Under the pieces are notes generated by a model. The model searched no databases. It saw nothing but the letters and a program-made list of their open reading frames with translations, and had not been told where the DNA came from. Positions 1 to 8,413 of a DNA stretch of 64,000 nucleotides are shown here, in pieces (position 1 is the stretch's first letter; every line of letters begins with the position of its first letter). The stretch spans positions 62,001-126,000 of the forward strand of contig NZ_LAQP01000017.1 in assembly GCF_000971965.1 (NCBI RefSeq). Direction: 5' to 3'. The DNA is from Paenibacillus wulumuqiensis (GTDB lineage: Bacteria > Bacillota > Bacilli > Paenibacillales > Paenibacillaceae). A program made the position numbers and the translations under genes.

Positions 1-754
1 GGAAAGAAATCGCTGTAGCCGCATCAAAGTCATACTGGTGCTTGGTCGGCTCTTTTGGCTTCGGTTCGATCAGGAACTGAGCATCAAAGCCGATTTCCTT
101 GGCATAATCGACAGCCATATGGAACATGCGGGCCATATTGTCCTGCTCCAGCGCATAGTCCGTATTCAGTAGCGTCTCGTAACCTTCACGGCCGCCCCAG
201 AACACATAGTTTTCGGCGCCCAGACGTTTGCCGACTTCCAGACCTTTTTTGATCTGTGCTGCTGCATGAGCGTATACATCCGCATTGCATGTCGATGCCG
301 CACCGTGCATAAAGCGCGGGTTGCTGAACATGTTGGCTGTATTCCACAGCAGTTTTTTGCCGGTCTGCTTCATATGTTGTTCAATCATATCGACAATTGT
401 ATCGATATTGTTGTAAAATTCGCGAAGACTGTCTCCTTCGGGAGCGATATCCACATCATGGAAACAGAAGTATGGCATGCTCAGTTTGTCCATCAGCTCG
501 AACAGTCCTTCGACGCGAGCCTTGGCCAGATCCATGCCTGTATAGGAGCCCCACGGCCGGGAAGCGGTTTCAACACCAAACGGATCAGCACCGCCGGCAA
601 CCAGTGTATGCCAGTATGCCATACCGAAGCGCAGATGCTCTTCCATCGTCTTGCCCGCTACGATCTGGGACGGGTTATAAAATTTGAAAGCATAGGGATT
701 TTTGGATTGGACACCTTCGTAAGCTACTTTCTCAACATTTGCAAAGTAAGCCAT
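1..754 (-). CDS. xylA: Xylose isomerase, N-terminal part (cut by window edge)
   Basis: Converts D-xylose to D-xylulose in the cytoplasm, the first step of xylose use. About 251 N-terminal residues of a family protein of roughly 440 are present; the rest lies left of the window. Visible family motifs are CFHDVD (catalytic His and Asp, near residue 100), [10 protein letters not shown], and [14 protein letters not shown] with metal and lysine ligands. The start at 754 is preceded by GAGGAGG about nine bases upstream. The gene diverges from xylR, and the shared intergenic region holds an operator and a cre site, so xylose induction and glucose repression are expected. Confidence 0.95.
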   Translation of the reverse strand, partial: MAYFANVEKVAYEGVQSKNPYAFKFYNPSQIVAGKTMEEHLRFGMAYWHTLVAGGADPFGVETASRPWGSYTGMDLAKARVEGLFELMDKLSMPYFCFHDVDIAPEGDSLREFYNNIDTIVDMIEQHMKQTGKKLLWNTANMFSNPRFMHGAASTCNADVYAHAAAQIKKGLEVGKRLGAENYVFWGGREGYETLLNTDYALEQDNMARMFHMAVDYAKEIGFDAQFLIEPKPKEPTKHQYDFDAATAISF

Positions 755-857
755 TACATAAATCCTCCTCTTATGTGTTCATGGGCGTGAAATTTCACGG
801 CAGAACAGGTAGTCCATCACCCGGTGAGCTGTCCGCTGCGCAAAATAGCCGCTTGAA

Positions 858-871
858 AGAAATCGTTTACA
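858..871 (-). promoter_or_regulatory. cre site (CcpA) at xylA
   Basis: AGAAATCGTTTACA matches the cre consensus TGAAANCGNTTNCA at all but one defined position. It overlaps the predicted xylA transcription start, so carbon catabolite repression by CcpA is the natural reading. Confidence 0.65.
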
Positions 872-876
872 TCGCT

Positions 877-905
877 ATCCTAACATATACAATATACTTT
901 GTCTA
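877..905 (-). promoter_or_regulatory. Candidate sigma-A promoter of xylA
   Basis: On the minus strand TAGACA (900-905) and TAGGAT (877-882) are 17 bases apart. The -35 lies inside the XylR palindrome and the start site would fall on the cre site, the geometry expected for a doubly repressed xylA promoter. Assigned by eye. Confidence 0.5.
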
Positions 906-920
906 TGCATTAAACAAAGT
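896..920. promoter_or_regulatory. XylR operator (xylO-like palindrome)
   Basis: ACTTTGT and ACAAAGT are perfect 7-base inverted arms around an 11-base centre, 25 bases in all, the same overall length as the known Bacillus xyl operators. It lies about 30 bases upstream of xylR and over the xylA -35, fitting repression by the adjacent ROK regulator. Confidence 0.7.
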
Positions 921-949
921 CTTGAAAATGGAATAAAGGAGACCCGTTC

Positions 950-2113
950 ATGAAGATTACAGGAGACCAGGCACTCGTCAAAAGAATCAACAAATCACTT
1001 CTGCTGGACAGTATTCGCCAGCACGCACCACTGTCACGCGCAAGTCTCTCCCGTCTCATCGGGCTGAACAAAGCTACCGTCTCCAATCTGGTGCAGGAAC
1101 TGATTGACGATCAACTTGTACTGGAATCCGGAGAAGGACAGTCCAGCGGCGGACGCAAGCCGCTCATGCTGGAATTCAACCGTACCGCCGGCTATGCTGC
1201 CGGTGTGGAGCTGACCGTCAACGAACTGACTATCGTGCTCACCGATCTGGAAGGAGAGATTATCGCCCGTCAAATGATGCCCTTGCAGGATCACCAGGTA
1301 TCCACGACCCTGGAATTGATGCAGCAGATGATGACCCGGCTGCTGACCGAAGTCCCTGCCTCTGTGCACGGGCTGGTCGGGATGGGCGTCGGTGTGCCGG
1401 GCATGGTCGATGCGCTGGGCAATGTGCTGTTCGCTCCCAACCTCGGCTGGGAAGGCGTACCGCTGCGCGAGGAACTGGAGCAGCTGTTCGGACTGCCCGT
1501 GACGATCGATAATGAAGCCAATGCTGGCGCAATCGGTGAACTGCAGTTTGGCGCTGGACGGCATGTCCGCAATCTGGTCTATGTCAGTGTGGGCATGGGG
1601 ATCGGCTCCGGTATCATTATCGATGGCGAGCCGTACAAGGGCGCACGCGGTTATGCCGGAGAGACCGGTCATATGTCGGTCGAGGCGTACGGTCTGCCCT
1701 GCTCCTGCGGCAGCAGAGGGTGCTGGGAGCTGTATGCGTCGGAGCTGGCCTATGATCATGCGCTTCGTGATCCGCTGCTGGACAGTACCACCGCCTACTG
1801 GGTACAGCAGGCGCAGTGGGACGAACCCGAAGCGATCGAGCTATTCCGACGGATTGGCGAATACCTTGGGATCGGCATCACTAATCTGGTCAACAGCTTT
1901 AACCCGGAAGTCGTTATTATTGGCGGCCATATGCGGCAGGCGCAGCCATGGATCGCACCGCACGTGCAGTCAGTCGTATCGCAGCGCACCCTGCCGTATC
2001 ACCGGCAGAAGCTGGTCATCCAGTATTCCGAACTGGGCGATCAATCTACCGTAATCGGGGCAGCCTATGCGGCCATTTCACAGTTTCTGGGACGTGTGCG
2101 GGTATCGGTATAA
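950..2113 (+). CDS. xylR: XylR, ROK-family xylose repressor
   Basis: DNA-binding repressor of xylose genes, released by xylose. The 387-residue protein has an N-terminal winged helix with a recognition helix around residues 28-52 (LSRLIGLNKATVSNLV), a ROK sugar-binding domain with GVGVPGMVD, NEANAGAIGE, and the ROK zinc motif GLPCSCGSRGCWE near residue 250. The start has AAAGGAGA eight bases upstream. Divergence from xylA and the palindrome between them make XylR more likely than another ROK member such as a glucokinase, which would lack the HTH domain. Confidence 0.92.
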   Translation: MKITGDQALVKRINKSLLLDSIRQHAPLSRASLSRLIGLNKATVSNLVQELIDDQLVLESGEGQSSGGRKPLMLEFNRTAGYAAGVELTVNELTIVLTDLEGEIIARQMMPLQDHQVSTTLELMQQMMTRLLTEVPASVHGLVGMGVGVPGMVDALGNVLFAPNLGWEGVPLREELEQLFGLPVTIDNEANAGAIGELQFGAGRHVRNLVYVSVGMGIGSGIIIDGEPYKGARGYAGETGHMSVEAYGLPCSCGSRGCWELYASELAYDHALRDPLLDSTTAYWVQQAQWDEPEAIELFRRIGEYLGIGITNLVNSFNPEVVIIGGHMRQAQPWIAPHVQSVVSQRTLPYHRQKLVIQYSELGDQSTVIGAAYAAISQFLGRVRVSV

Positions 2114-2188
2114 AATGCCGATTTCCCTGCCCGGTTTGCTTCGTCCGGATTCTATTTTTTGAATCGAATTATAATCGTGATCGACAAC

Positions 2189-2281
2189 ATGAAAATGATG
2201 ATGAACAAGCTGCAGGAATGCGATGAGATGATGACCAACATAATGACCATAATACGTGATATGCAACAAGCCAGCATGTAA
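2189..2281 (+). CDS. Possible 30-residue Met-rich peptide
   Basis: ATG at 2189 opens a 30-codon frame that is very rich in methionine (MKMMMNKLQECDEMM at the start) and looks amphipathic and helical. Its stop lies inside the left arm of the hairpin at 2266-2314. There is no convincing ribosome binding site, and a GTG at 2177 is an alternative start. It is 75 bases after xylR and before a strong terminator, so it would be in the xylR transcript. Function unknown; it may not be translated. Confidence 0.2.
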   Translation: MKMMMNKLQECDEMMTNIMTIIRDMQQASM

Positions 2282-2314
2282 TTCACACTGTTGTGTGAAT
2301 GTATGCTGGCTTGT
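2266..2314. repeat. Long hairpin after xylR
   Basis: ACAAGCCAGCAT at 2266 and ATGCTGGCTTGT ending at 2314 pair, continuing through ATTCACAC/GTGTGAAT around a TGTT loop, a stem of about 22 pairs with a small mismatch. No T-run follows, so it is not a classic terminator; it may protect the 3' end of the xylR message. Confidence 0.6.
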
Positions 2315-2336
2315 CGTGTAACGGAATGAAGAGATG

Positions 2337-2374
2337 GAGAGTCGTCTGCCGGTGCAGATACGGCTCTCTTTTTT
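2337..2374 (+). terminator. Intrinsic terminator downstream of xylR
   Basis: GAGAGTCGTCTGC pairs with GCAGATACGGCTCTC around a CGGT loop (one wobble, a two-base bulge) and is followed by six T residues. Confidence 0.8.
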
Positions 2375-2473
2375 ATAGGTTGCATGCCGGACTGCTATTC
2401 GCTGCTGTAGATTTTTATCATCTCCAAAAATTTTCAGCAGCTTATTTCTGGGCAGATCCCATTTCAGTAGAAT

Positions 2474-2830
2474 CTAATGACAGGATTGCTCACGGCTGTC
2501 CTGTTCAGTCGCCTCGGACTGGATCTGGCGGGAGACATGGATACGCTGCAGCTTGAGCTCCCACCACTGCTGAAGCAGCTGCTTTTTGGACAGTTCATCC
2601 GTACTCTGGCGGATATCTTCATATACTTGCATTAATTTATAATTGATACGGTCAAATTCTCTCCACAGGTTCTCCATAATCGCCCATTCGCTGGAAGTGT
2701 TCCAGTGGCACAGGCTCTCCAGGATCTGCTCCTGCCATTCCAGGTCGCCGAGCTGGATCGCATAATTCAGCAGGTCCAGATAGTCGTCATTACGTTCCGA
2801 TATTATTTTCTGAATACGATTCACAGTCAT
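2474..2830 (-). CDS. Hypothetical protein, 118 aa, helical
   Basis: Family not recognised. The protein is soluble, acidic and predicted to be almost entirely helical, with many Trp, Gln and Leu residues (LLQQWWELKLQR near residue 90) and no signal peptide. The start at 2830 has AAAGGTG about six bases upstream. It stands alone, pointing leftward against xylR and separated from it by the terminator at 2337-2374. The length and clean RBS support a real gene. Confidence 0.7.
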   Translation of the reverse strand: MTVNRIQKIISERNDDYLDLLNYAIQLGDLEWQEQILESLCHWNTSSEWAIMENLWREFDRINYKLMQVYEDIRQSTDELSKKQLLQQWWELKLQRIHVSRQIQSEATEQDSREQSCH

Positions 2831-3203
2831 TCACACCTTTGCATTCTTTTTATACCGAGTATTATACTCGGAATACAAGAGAAAACAATAGGCCAGCTAT
2901 TCCATTATCAATCCGCCGGTTATAAATTTATTGAATGGGTTAGCTTCTTCTCTGTCAATCCTCTCTAGACTGCTTTGTCACATCATCGACATGCACTTGA
3001 TACCCTACGGCAGCTGCTCACTCAATTGCTTAAAATTTGACGTAAAATTGCCTTATTTAGGATGAACCGAATTCGGTATTATGATCTATAATTTCGTTAT
3101 TGGTAATTGTAGGATATTCAAAAAAAAGAAAAGGCTGTTACAGCCGCTATGCAAACATATAAATAGATAGAGATCAACCATTTGTGAAACGGAGAGAGCA
3201 ACC
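2831..3203. other. Gene-free stretch, 373 bases
   Basis: AT-rich intergenic DNA that must hold the promoters for the leftward 118-aa gene and the rightward 65-aa gene. It contains a short hairpin (GGCTG-TTA-CAGCC, about 3133-3145) and TTTGACGTAAA at 3036-3046, a motif that also occurs as an inverted pair at 35510-35564. No gene seen. Confidence 0.6.
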
Positions 3204-3401
3204 ATGAATTTCTGGGGAACTGCCGACATTTCGCTGCCTTTCTACTTTATGATGTTCTTATTCGCGCTCATCATTGTTCCTCTGCTCAGTCTGGGTGTGT
3301 TTAACTTCTCACAGGCCAAGCGAAAAAAAGGCATGTCTTTGTTAATGGCCGGTTTTGGAATTTTTCTGATTTTTCAGGCCATATCGAGTGTCTGGTTCTA
3401 G
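3204..3401 (+). CDS. Small membrane protein, 65 aa
   Basis: Two predicted membrane segments (about residues 8-31 and 44-62) joined by a basic turn FSQAKRKKG. There is a good GGAGAG binding site before the ATG. Function unknown; short two-helix membrane proteins of this kind are common in Bacillota. It is monocistronic, ending before the hairpin at 3478-3518. Confidence 0.65.
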   Translation: MNFWGTADISLPFYFMMFLFALIIVPLLSLGVFNFSQAKRKKGMSLLMAGFGIFLIFQAISSVWF

Positions 3402-3477
3402 TATTGAAAAAACAGACGTTAGGGAAGTCGCATGTATATGAGTTCATTTGTATGAATCGGCACTAGTGTCTAACCCC

Positions 3478-3518
3478 AATAAAGCCAGTGAGCATATCGT
3501 CCGCTCACTGGCTTTATT
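3478..3518. terminator. Bidirectional hairpin terminator
   Basis: AATAAAGCCAGTGAGC and GCTCACTGGCTTTATT form a perfect 16-pair stem around a nine-base loop, AT-rich at both outer ends. Confidence 0.7.
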
Positions 3519-3673
3519 CATGCGGACAATAATAAAGTACTCATTCGAATGTACCGTGCATAGTACCAGCATTGTCATCTTATTCCTTTTATTGTAAGTG
3601 GATGAATTCCTGTAATACAATGAAGATCATTCATACCATACAGAAACAAACTATCCCAATCAGGAGGATACCG

Positions 3674-4234
3674 ATGAAAATACCGATAGCAGGTTGGTGT
3701 CTGCTGCTGATGCTCACAGGCTGTACCCCGAATCACAGTCCTGATCTAACAGCACAACAAGCCGGACGATTAACGATCCAGACAGAGGATAACCAACGAA
3801 TCCCTGTCGAACCGATTTCCCCCCATCAGAACAAAGACAGCATATTGGGGACAATACTGAAGCAGAAGAATGCTGCTGTACCGTATGTTCAATTAGGAGA
3901 ACAAATACATATCCAGTTTGGTGGAACCACACCCTCAGAAGCAGTGATTACAGATTCTATTCTGCAGAAAAATGGTCAGGATACCTATTCAAAATCATCC
4001 CAGGATATGATGAAGCTGGCTGTGAATCAAGGAAGTATATCATTCAAAATTCCGTCCAACTCCGATGCCTGTCTCAGTTCAGATTTCCAATCTTATCAAC
4101 CCGGACGTATTCTTAGGGGCTTTCGCCTTTCTTATGACATGCATGGACAGAAACAGGAATACTTATTTGTAATTAGAACCGATGCTGCATTACAGGCGGC
4201 TGCTCCTGCTCTACCCAGCATTCCTGTAAAATGA
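3674..4234 (+). CDS. Putative lipoprotein, 186 aa
   Basis: The N-terminus MKIPIAGWCLLLMLTGC is a lipoprotein signal with lipobox LTGC (Cys 17), so the product should be anchored to the outer face of the membrane. The rest has no family I recognise. ATG 3674 is chosen over longer in-frame starts (3572, 3620) because CAGGAGG lies seven bases upstream and the signal peptide begins there. It is monocistronic; the following hairpin at 4296 could end it as well as trxB. Confidence 0.75.
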   Translation: MKIPIAGWCLLLMLTGCTPNHSPDLTAQQAGRLTIQTEDNQRIPVEPISPHQNKDSILGTILKQKNAAVPYVQLGEQIHIQFGGTTPSEAVITDSILQKNGQDTYSKSSQDMMKLAVNQGSISFKIPSNSDACLSSDFQSYQPGRILRGFRLSYDMHGQKQEYLFVIRTDAALQAAAPALPSIPVK

Positions 4235-4290
4235 GATCTATGGACAATAATATCCGCTGTAGACCTTTACTTCCATTTTCAAAATGGATC

Positions 4291-4327
4291 AAAAAAGCCG
4301 GAATGTGCAGTACGCACATATCCGGCT
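4291..4327 (-). terminator. Terminator of trxB
   Basis: Read leftward, AGCCGGATATGTGC pairs with GCACATTCCGGCT and is followed by six T residues. The stem could also stop the rightward lipoprotein transcript. Confidence 0.8.
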
Positions 4328-4434
4328 GATTGATATACTCTTTTATGATATACATCCAGTAAATACGACTGCAAATCAACCAGCAGGAAGAAATGCAAAA
4401 TCGTGTTGTTTATTTTCCGTATTTACCTGCTACA

Positions 4435-5376
4435 TTACAGGGTTACTGCTGCATGCTCCATTGCTTCGATGAATTTCTCGGCATCCATCGCTGCCATACA
4501 ACCGCTGCCTGCTGCAGTGATCGCCTGGCGATACTTGGTATCCTGTACGTCGCCACAGGCGAATACGCCGGGGATATTGGTCTCGGCTGTACCTGGAGTG
4601 GTCACGATGTAACCATTCTCATCGGTCGTGATCTGTCCGCCGAGGAATCCGGTGTTCGGGTGGTGACCGATCGCTACGAATACGCCATGCGCCGGGATCA
4701 CTTCTTCCTGGCCGGTTGCATTGTTCATTACTTTCAGACCGGTAACGCCCATATCACCTGCTACCACTTCAACCGGTGTATTGTTCAGCGCCCACTCGAT
4801 TTTCTCGTTGCTGCGTGCGCGATCCTGCATGATTTTGGAAGCGCGCAGTTCATCACGGCGATGCACGAGGGTTACTTTGGAAGCAAAGCGGGTCAGGAAA
4901 CTGGCTTCTTCCAGAGCGGAGTCGCCGCCGCCCACCACGATAATCTCTTTGTTGCGGAAGAAGAAACCGTCACAGGTCGCACAGGTGCTGACACCGCGTC
5001 CGATATTGTCCTGCTCATTCGGGATGCCCAGGTACTTGGCTGTAGCACCGGTAGAGATGATCAGCGTCTCGGCGACGATCTCGCCTTTACCTTCGACCTG
5101 CAGCTTGAATGGACGCTCGGACATGTCCACGCTGTCGACCCAGCCGGTGAAGAATTCGGCGCCAAAGCGCTCTGCCTGTTTGCGCATATTGTCCATCAGT
5201 TCAGGACCCATGATGCCTTCCGGGAAGCCCGGGAAGTTCTCGATTTCGGTCGTGGTGGTCAGCTGTCCACCTGGCTGTGGTCCTTCGATCACCAGCGGGC
5301 TCATGTTGGCACGAGCCAGATAAATCGCAGCAGTCAGTCCGGCAGGACCGGTACCGATAATAACGGATTTGTACAT
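4435..5376 (-). CDS. trxB: Thioredoxin-disulfide reductase
   Basis: NADPH-dependent flavoenzyme that reduces thioredoxin in the cytosol. The 313-residue chain has the FAD-binding [10 protein letters not shown] at residues 8-17, the redox pair CATC (Cys 132 and 135), the NADPH motif GGGDSALEE near 153, and the C-terminal FAD motif [10 protein letters not shown]. The start at 5376 (MYKSVIIG) has GGAGGAATTCAA upstream; a longer frame to 5418 lacks a binding site. Length is typical of low-molecular-weight TrxB. It has its own terminator and no operon partner. Confidence 0.97.
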   Translation of the reverse strand: MYKSVIIGTGPAGLTAAIYLARANMSPLVIEGPQPGGQLTTTTEIENFPGFPEGIMGPELMDNMRKQAERFGAEFFTGWVDSVDMSERPFKLQVEGKGEIVAETLIISTGATAKYLGIPNEQDNIGRGVSTCATCDGFFFRNKEIIVVGGGDSALEEASFLTRFASKVTLVHRRDELRASKIMQDRARSNEKIEWALNNTPVEVVAGDMGVTGLKVMNNATGQEEVIPAHGVFVAIGHHPNTGFLGGQITTDENGYIVTTPGTAETNIPGVFACGDVQDTKYRQAITAAGSGCMAAMDAEKFIEAMEHAAVTL

Positions 5377-5718
5377 TTGAATTCCTCCATTTATATTGTG
5401 AGTGCGGCGCTGCAGCACATCCAGTCGGGACCATGAAACAGGTCAGAATCGATCATGCTGCACATACGCCAGTACTTGATCAACGAAAAGTTAAAACTAG
5501 TTTGTATTTGGAATTGGAAGTTATATTTATTATACATGCGAATAATTAAGTTGTATACAATTTATTTGTTTTGAAGATATTATCATTATGCTTCCACTTA
5601 TGTCTGGAGTCAAATGAAGTTTTGATGAAACGGCAAAAAGGCAAATCCCCTCGCATTCCGGGAGATTCACCCTTTATTACACTTGGTATAATTGGAATAA
5701 GTGTCTATCAACTGTCCA
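5377..5718. other. Gene-free stretch, 342 bases
   Basis: Holds the trxB promoter region and, at its right end, the terminator of the dehydrogenase gene. Very AT-rich between 5490 and 5580. A rightward 80-codon frame at 5571 overlaps the terminator and has no binding site, so it is not called. Confidence 0.6.
5635..5673 (-). terminator. Terminator after the leftward SDR gene
   Basis: On the minus strand GGGTGAATCTCCC pairs with GGGGATTTGCC through several G-U pairs and is followed by five T residues. Confidence 0.6.
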
Positions 5719-6534
5719 TCAATCGTACACTTTGCCCCATCCGTATCCTGCTTCATCGGATACATCTTCCGGCATACCCGGCAGGATCAGACCTCCATCC
5801 ACACGCAGGTTGATGCCTGTAATATAGGAAGCTTCGTCTGAAGCGAGCCAGGCGACTGCTTCTCCGATATCGGCAGGTGTGCCCATACGTCCGAGCGGAA
5901 TCTTTTTGCCGAGCGGTTCGGTCAGTGCATTTTGCTCCATCCGGTTGACGGTAGCGCCCGGTGCGACGCAGTTGACCCGGATACCATGAGGCGCCAGCTC
6001 CAGCGCCAGAGAGGCACTGGAACGGATCAATGCTGCCTTCATCCCGCCATAGATGCTGTCCCCCGGATAAGCCCGCTCTCCGCGAGAAGAAGTAATATAG
6101 ATGATATTGCCGGGAATCTCGCGGTCAATCATCGCCTGCGCCGCATAGCGCGTCGCCAGAATCGGCGCCCGGTAGTTCAGATCGATCATCCGGTTAAAAT
6201 CGTCTTTATTCAAATCCAGCAGCGGTGAGGATTCCCCGCCACCCGAGTTATTTACCAACAGATCGAGGCGTCCATAATGCTCCACCGTCTGCTCAATCGT
6301 CGATTTCACTTCATCCTGATTGGTCAGATCGCTCTGAATAACCAGCGGGGCGGCTCCATAGATATGAGCCAGCTCCTCGGATACGGATTGTACATCCTCG
6401 GAGTCGGAATAATAGGTAATCGCCAACCGGTAACCCTTTTGTGCGAGAATCTTGGCGATTCCCCGGCCCAAACCGATGCCAGCACCGGTTACGAGTGCGA
6501 CTTTGCGATGCTGCTCCTGCTGTAGATTCGTCAT
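5719..6534 (-). CDS. Short-chain dehydrogenase/reductase, 271 aa
   Basis: NAD(P)-dependent oxidoreductase of the classical SDR type. It shows TGAGIGLGRG for cofactor binding near residue 16, NNSGGG, a catalytic Ser in the TSSRGE region, YGGMK (Tyr-x3-Lys), and a C-terminal DGGLILPGM. The resemblance is to glucose 1-dehydrogenase or 3-oxoacyl reductase-like members; the substrate cannot be read from sequence. The binding site AAGGGAG precedes ATG 6534. It follows the kdu cluster on the same strand but a terminator hairpin lies between, so co-transcription would need readthrough. Confidence 0.85.
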   Translation of the reverse strand: MTNLQQEQHRKVALVTGAGIGLGRGIAKILAQKGYRLAITYYSDSEDVQSVSEELAHIYGAAPLVIQSDLTNQDEVKSTIEQTVEHYGRLDLLVNNSGGGESSPLLDLNKDDFNRMIDLNYRAPILATRYAAQAMIDREIPGNIIYITSSRGERAYPGDSIYGGMKAALIRSSASLALELAPHGIRVNCVAPGATVNRMEQNALTEPLGKKIPLGRMGTPADIGEAVAWLASDEASYITGINLRVDGGLILPGMPEDVSDEAGYGWGKVYD

Positions 6535-6656
6535 AATGAGGCTCCCTTCAGATCGTGTATGTTGATCATTACCCCGCTGTTTGTATGGTAAACGTATGTT
6601 ATAGCAGCAAATGTATTCCCGGTTGGGTATGTTCCTTCCCGCATGGCAGGCACGAC

Positions 6657-6687
6657 AAAAAGGACAGTACGGATAACTGTCCTTTTT
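6657..6687. terminator. Perfect-stem terminator after the TIM-barrel gene
   Basis: AAAAAGGACAGT and ACTGTCCTTTTT pair perfectly around seven bases. It lies just downstream of the leftward gene at 6703 and can work in either direction. Confidence 0.8.
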
Positions 6688-6702
6688 GCTGCTTGCTGTT
6701 AT

Positions 6703-7572
6703 TTAGCCGTGTGTCAGCGTCCGCCGCTTGTCCAGCGTCTCCTGCCAGATCCGGCGCATATACAGGGAAGCTTCCGGCAGCTGCTCCCGGGTTGCCCCTT
6801 CCAGCGAGATATCGATATGCGGCTTGTACTGCTGCAGCAGCTCAAAGAAATACGGATAATCAAGCATACCGGTGCCAGCTACACATTCCTGCTTGGTGCC
6901 ATCCTCGGTGAAGCGAAAATCCTTGGCATGAATGAGAATGATTCGTTCTGCCAGCTTCTCAAATACCCCACGCAAAAACGACTGCTGGTCATCCATGAAT
7001 TCATGCTTCATCATATTGCACGGATCAAACAGCATGCCTACGGTGGAGGAAGGCACTTCTTCGATCAATCGCTCCATCAGTTCCGCCGTATGCAGCGTAT
7101 GTACGGCAACCGGCTCGATCGCCATATGTACGCCCCATTTCTCCGCTTCCTCGGCCAGTTCCGAGACAGTTTCCCGCAGTACTTTCCAGCCGACTTCCCG
7201 GTAGCTGTCCGGGTAAGCTTGCTGGTAGGTAGTCAGAGAGCCGGTCTCTGTAGCGACCATACTGCAGCCAAAGTCACGGGCATAACGCAGATGTTCCTTG
7301 AACCGGTTAATCTCCTGCCGCCGGATGTCCAGATCCGGATGGACCGGATCGATATAACAGCCGAGTACAGCGATGCGGACGCCGTGACGATCGAATTGTT
7401 CGGCGATCATATGGCCGAGTCCGGGACTTAGCTTGCCAGTGCTCGTATCCACATCGGAGATCGCTTTGGCGAGGGCGAGCTGTACGCCCTTGAATCCACC
7501 CTCTGCGACTCTGGCCGCCAGATCGGCGACGGGCTGCTTGCCGTATAGATGCGATAATACTGCCTGTCTCAT
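6703..7572 (-). CDS. Sugar phosphate isomerase/epimerase-like TIM-barrel protein
   Basis: AP-endonuclease-2 / xylose isomerase-like TIM barrel, 289 residues, probably a metal-dependent sugar or sugar-acid isomerase or epimerase. The four likely metal ligands are seen in order: IEPVAVHT, MLFDPCNM, ILIHAKDF and SLEGATRE. ATG 7572 (MRQAVLSHLYG) has GGGAGGTG seven bases upstream and is preferred to 7596. Its stop-to-start gap with kduD is 33 bases, so it is in the kdu operon and likely acts on a hexuronate-derived substrate; the exact reaction is inference. Confidence 0.85.
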   Translation of the reverse strand: MRQAVLSHLYGKQPVADLAARVAEGGFKGVQLALAKAISDVDTSTGKLSPGLGHMIAEQFDRHGVRIAVLGCYIDPVHPDLDIRRQEINRFKEHLRYARDFGCSMVATETGSLTTYQQAYPDSYREVGWKVLRETVSELAEEAEKWGVHMAIEPVAVHTLHTAELMERLIEEVPSSTVGMLFDPCNMMKHEFMDDQQSFLRGVFEKLAERIILIHAKDFRFTEDGTKQECVAGTGMLDYPYFFELLQQYKPHIDISLEGATREQLPEASLYMRRIWQETLDKRRTLTHG

Positions 7573-7605
7573 GGTGACACCTCCCGATTCAGTCATGAAG
7601 CTGGT

Positions 7606-8358
7606 TTAACGTGCCATCCATCCGCCATCCACACAGATAATATGTCCATTCAGATAATCCGAAGCTTCGGAAGCCAGGAATACAATCGGTCCCTTCATGT
7701 CTTCCGCTTTGCCCCAGCGCCCCGCAGGAATACGCTCGGTAATCGCATCGAAGCGTGCCTGATCGGCGACGATCGGAGCCGTATTGTCGGTCATCATATA
7801 GCCCGGCGCAATCGCATTGATCTGGATGCCTTTGGAGGCCCATTCGTTCGCCAGTGCTTTGGTAATACCGGCCACCCCGTGCTTGCTCGCCGTATATCCG
7901 GGTACATTGATTCCGCCCTGATAGGACAGCATCGAAGCGACGCTGATAATTTTGCCGCTGCCGCGTTCGATCATATGGCGGCCGACCAGCTGGGACAGAT
8001 AGAATACGGTCTCCAGATTAATATCGATCACATCGGCAAAGTCTTTCCATGAGTGATCGACAGCCGGTGTACGGCGGATAATGCCTGCATTGTTGACCAG
8101 AATATCGATACGTCCCTTGAACGCCAGCGCCTGCTTCACCACATCCTCCAGCCGGTCATGCTGGCTCAGATCGGCTTCGATGGAATAGGCGTCTCTGCCC
8201 AGTTCGCGGATCTTGCTCACCGTCTCGTCACTGCTTGAATAGGAGACACAGACCACATCGGCTCCGGCTTCTGCCAGCCCCAGTGCCATTCCCTGACCGA
8301 GTCCGCCGCTTGCACCGGTTACGAGTGCTACCTTACCGCTCAAATCAAATGCTTTCAT
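7606..8358 (-). CDS. kduD: 2-dehydro-3-deoxy-D-gluconate 5-dehydrogenase
   Basis: Reduces 5-keto-4-deoxyuronate-derived 2,5-diketo-3-deoxygluconate to KDG in pectin and glycosaminoglycan breakdown. The 250-residue SDR has TGASGGLGQG near residue 15, NNAGIIRR, a Ser in SVASMLSYQGG, GYTASKHG (Tyr-x3-Lys), and ends in VDGGWMAR, which is the KduD signature C-terminus. Length matches the family. It is co-directional with kduI and the DeoR gene, which supports KduD over generic gluconate 5-dehydrogenase. Confidence 0.9.
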   Translation of the reverse strand: MKAFDLSGKVALVTGASGGLGQGMALGLAEAGADVVCVSYSSSDETVSKIRELGRDAYSIEADLSQHDRLEDVVKQALAFKGRIDILVNNAGIIRRTPAVDHSWKDFADVIDINLETVFYLSQLVGRHMIERGSGKIISVASMLSYQGGINVPGYTASKHGVAGITKALANEWASKGIQINAIAPGYMMTDNTAPIVADQARFDAITERIPAGRWGKAEDMKGPIVFLASEASDYLNGHIICVDGGWMAR

Positions 8359-8413
8359 CCCTGCTCATCCTCCTGTAATTGGATTGCTGTTATCCCCTGT
8401 TCTAATCCGGCGA

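Noticed and set aside
4393-5436. 347-codon plus-strand frame opposite trxB
   Set aside because: Shadow of trxB and runs through its terminator side and promoter region.
5571-5813. 80-codon plus-strand frame
   Set aside because: Runs through the terminator of the leftward SDR gene and into its coding end.
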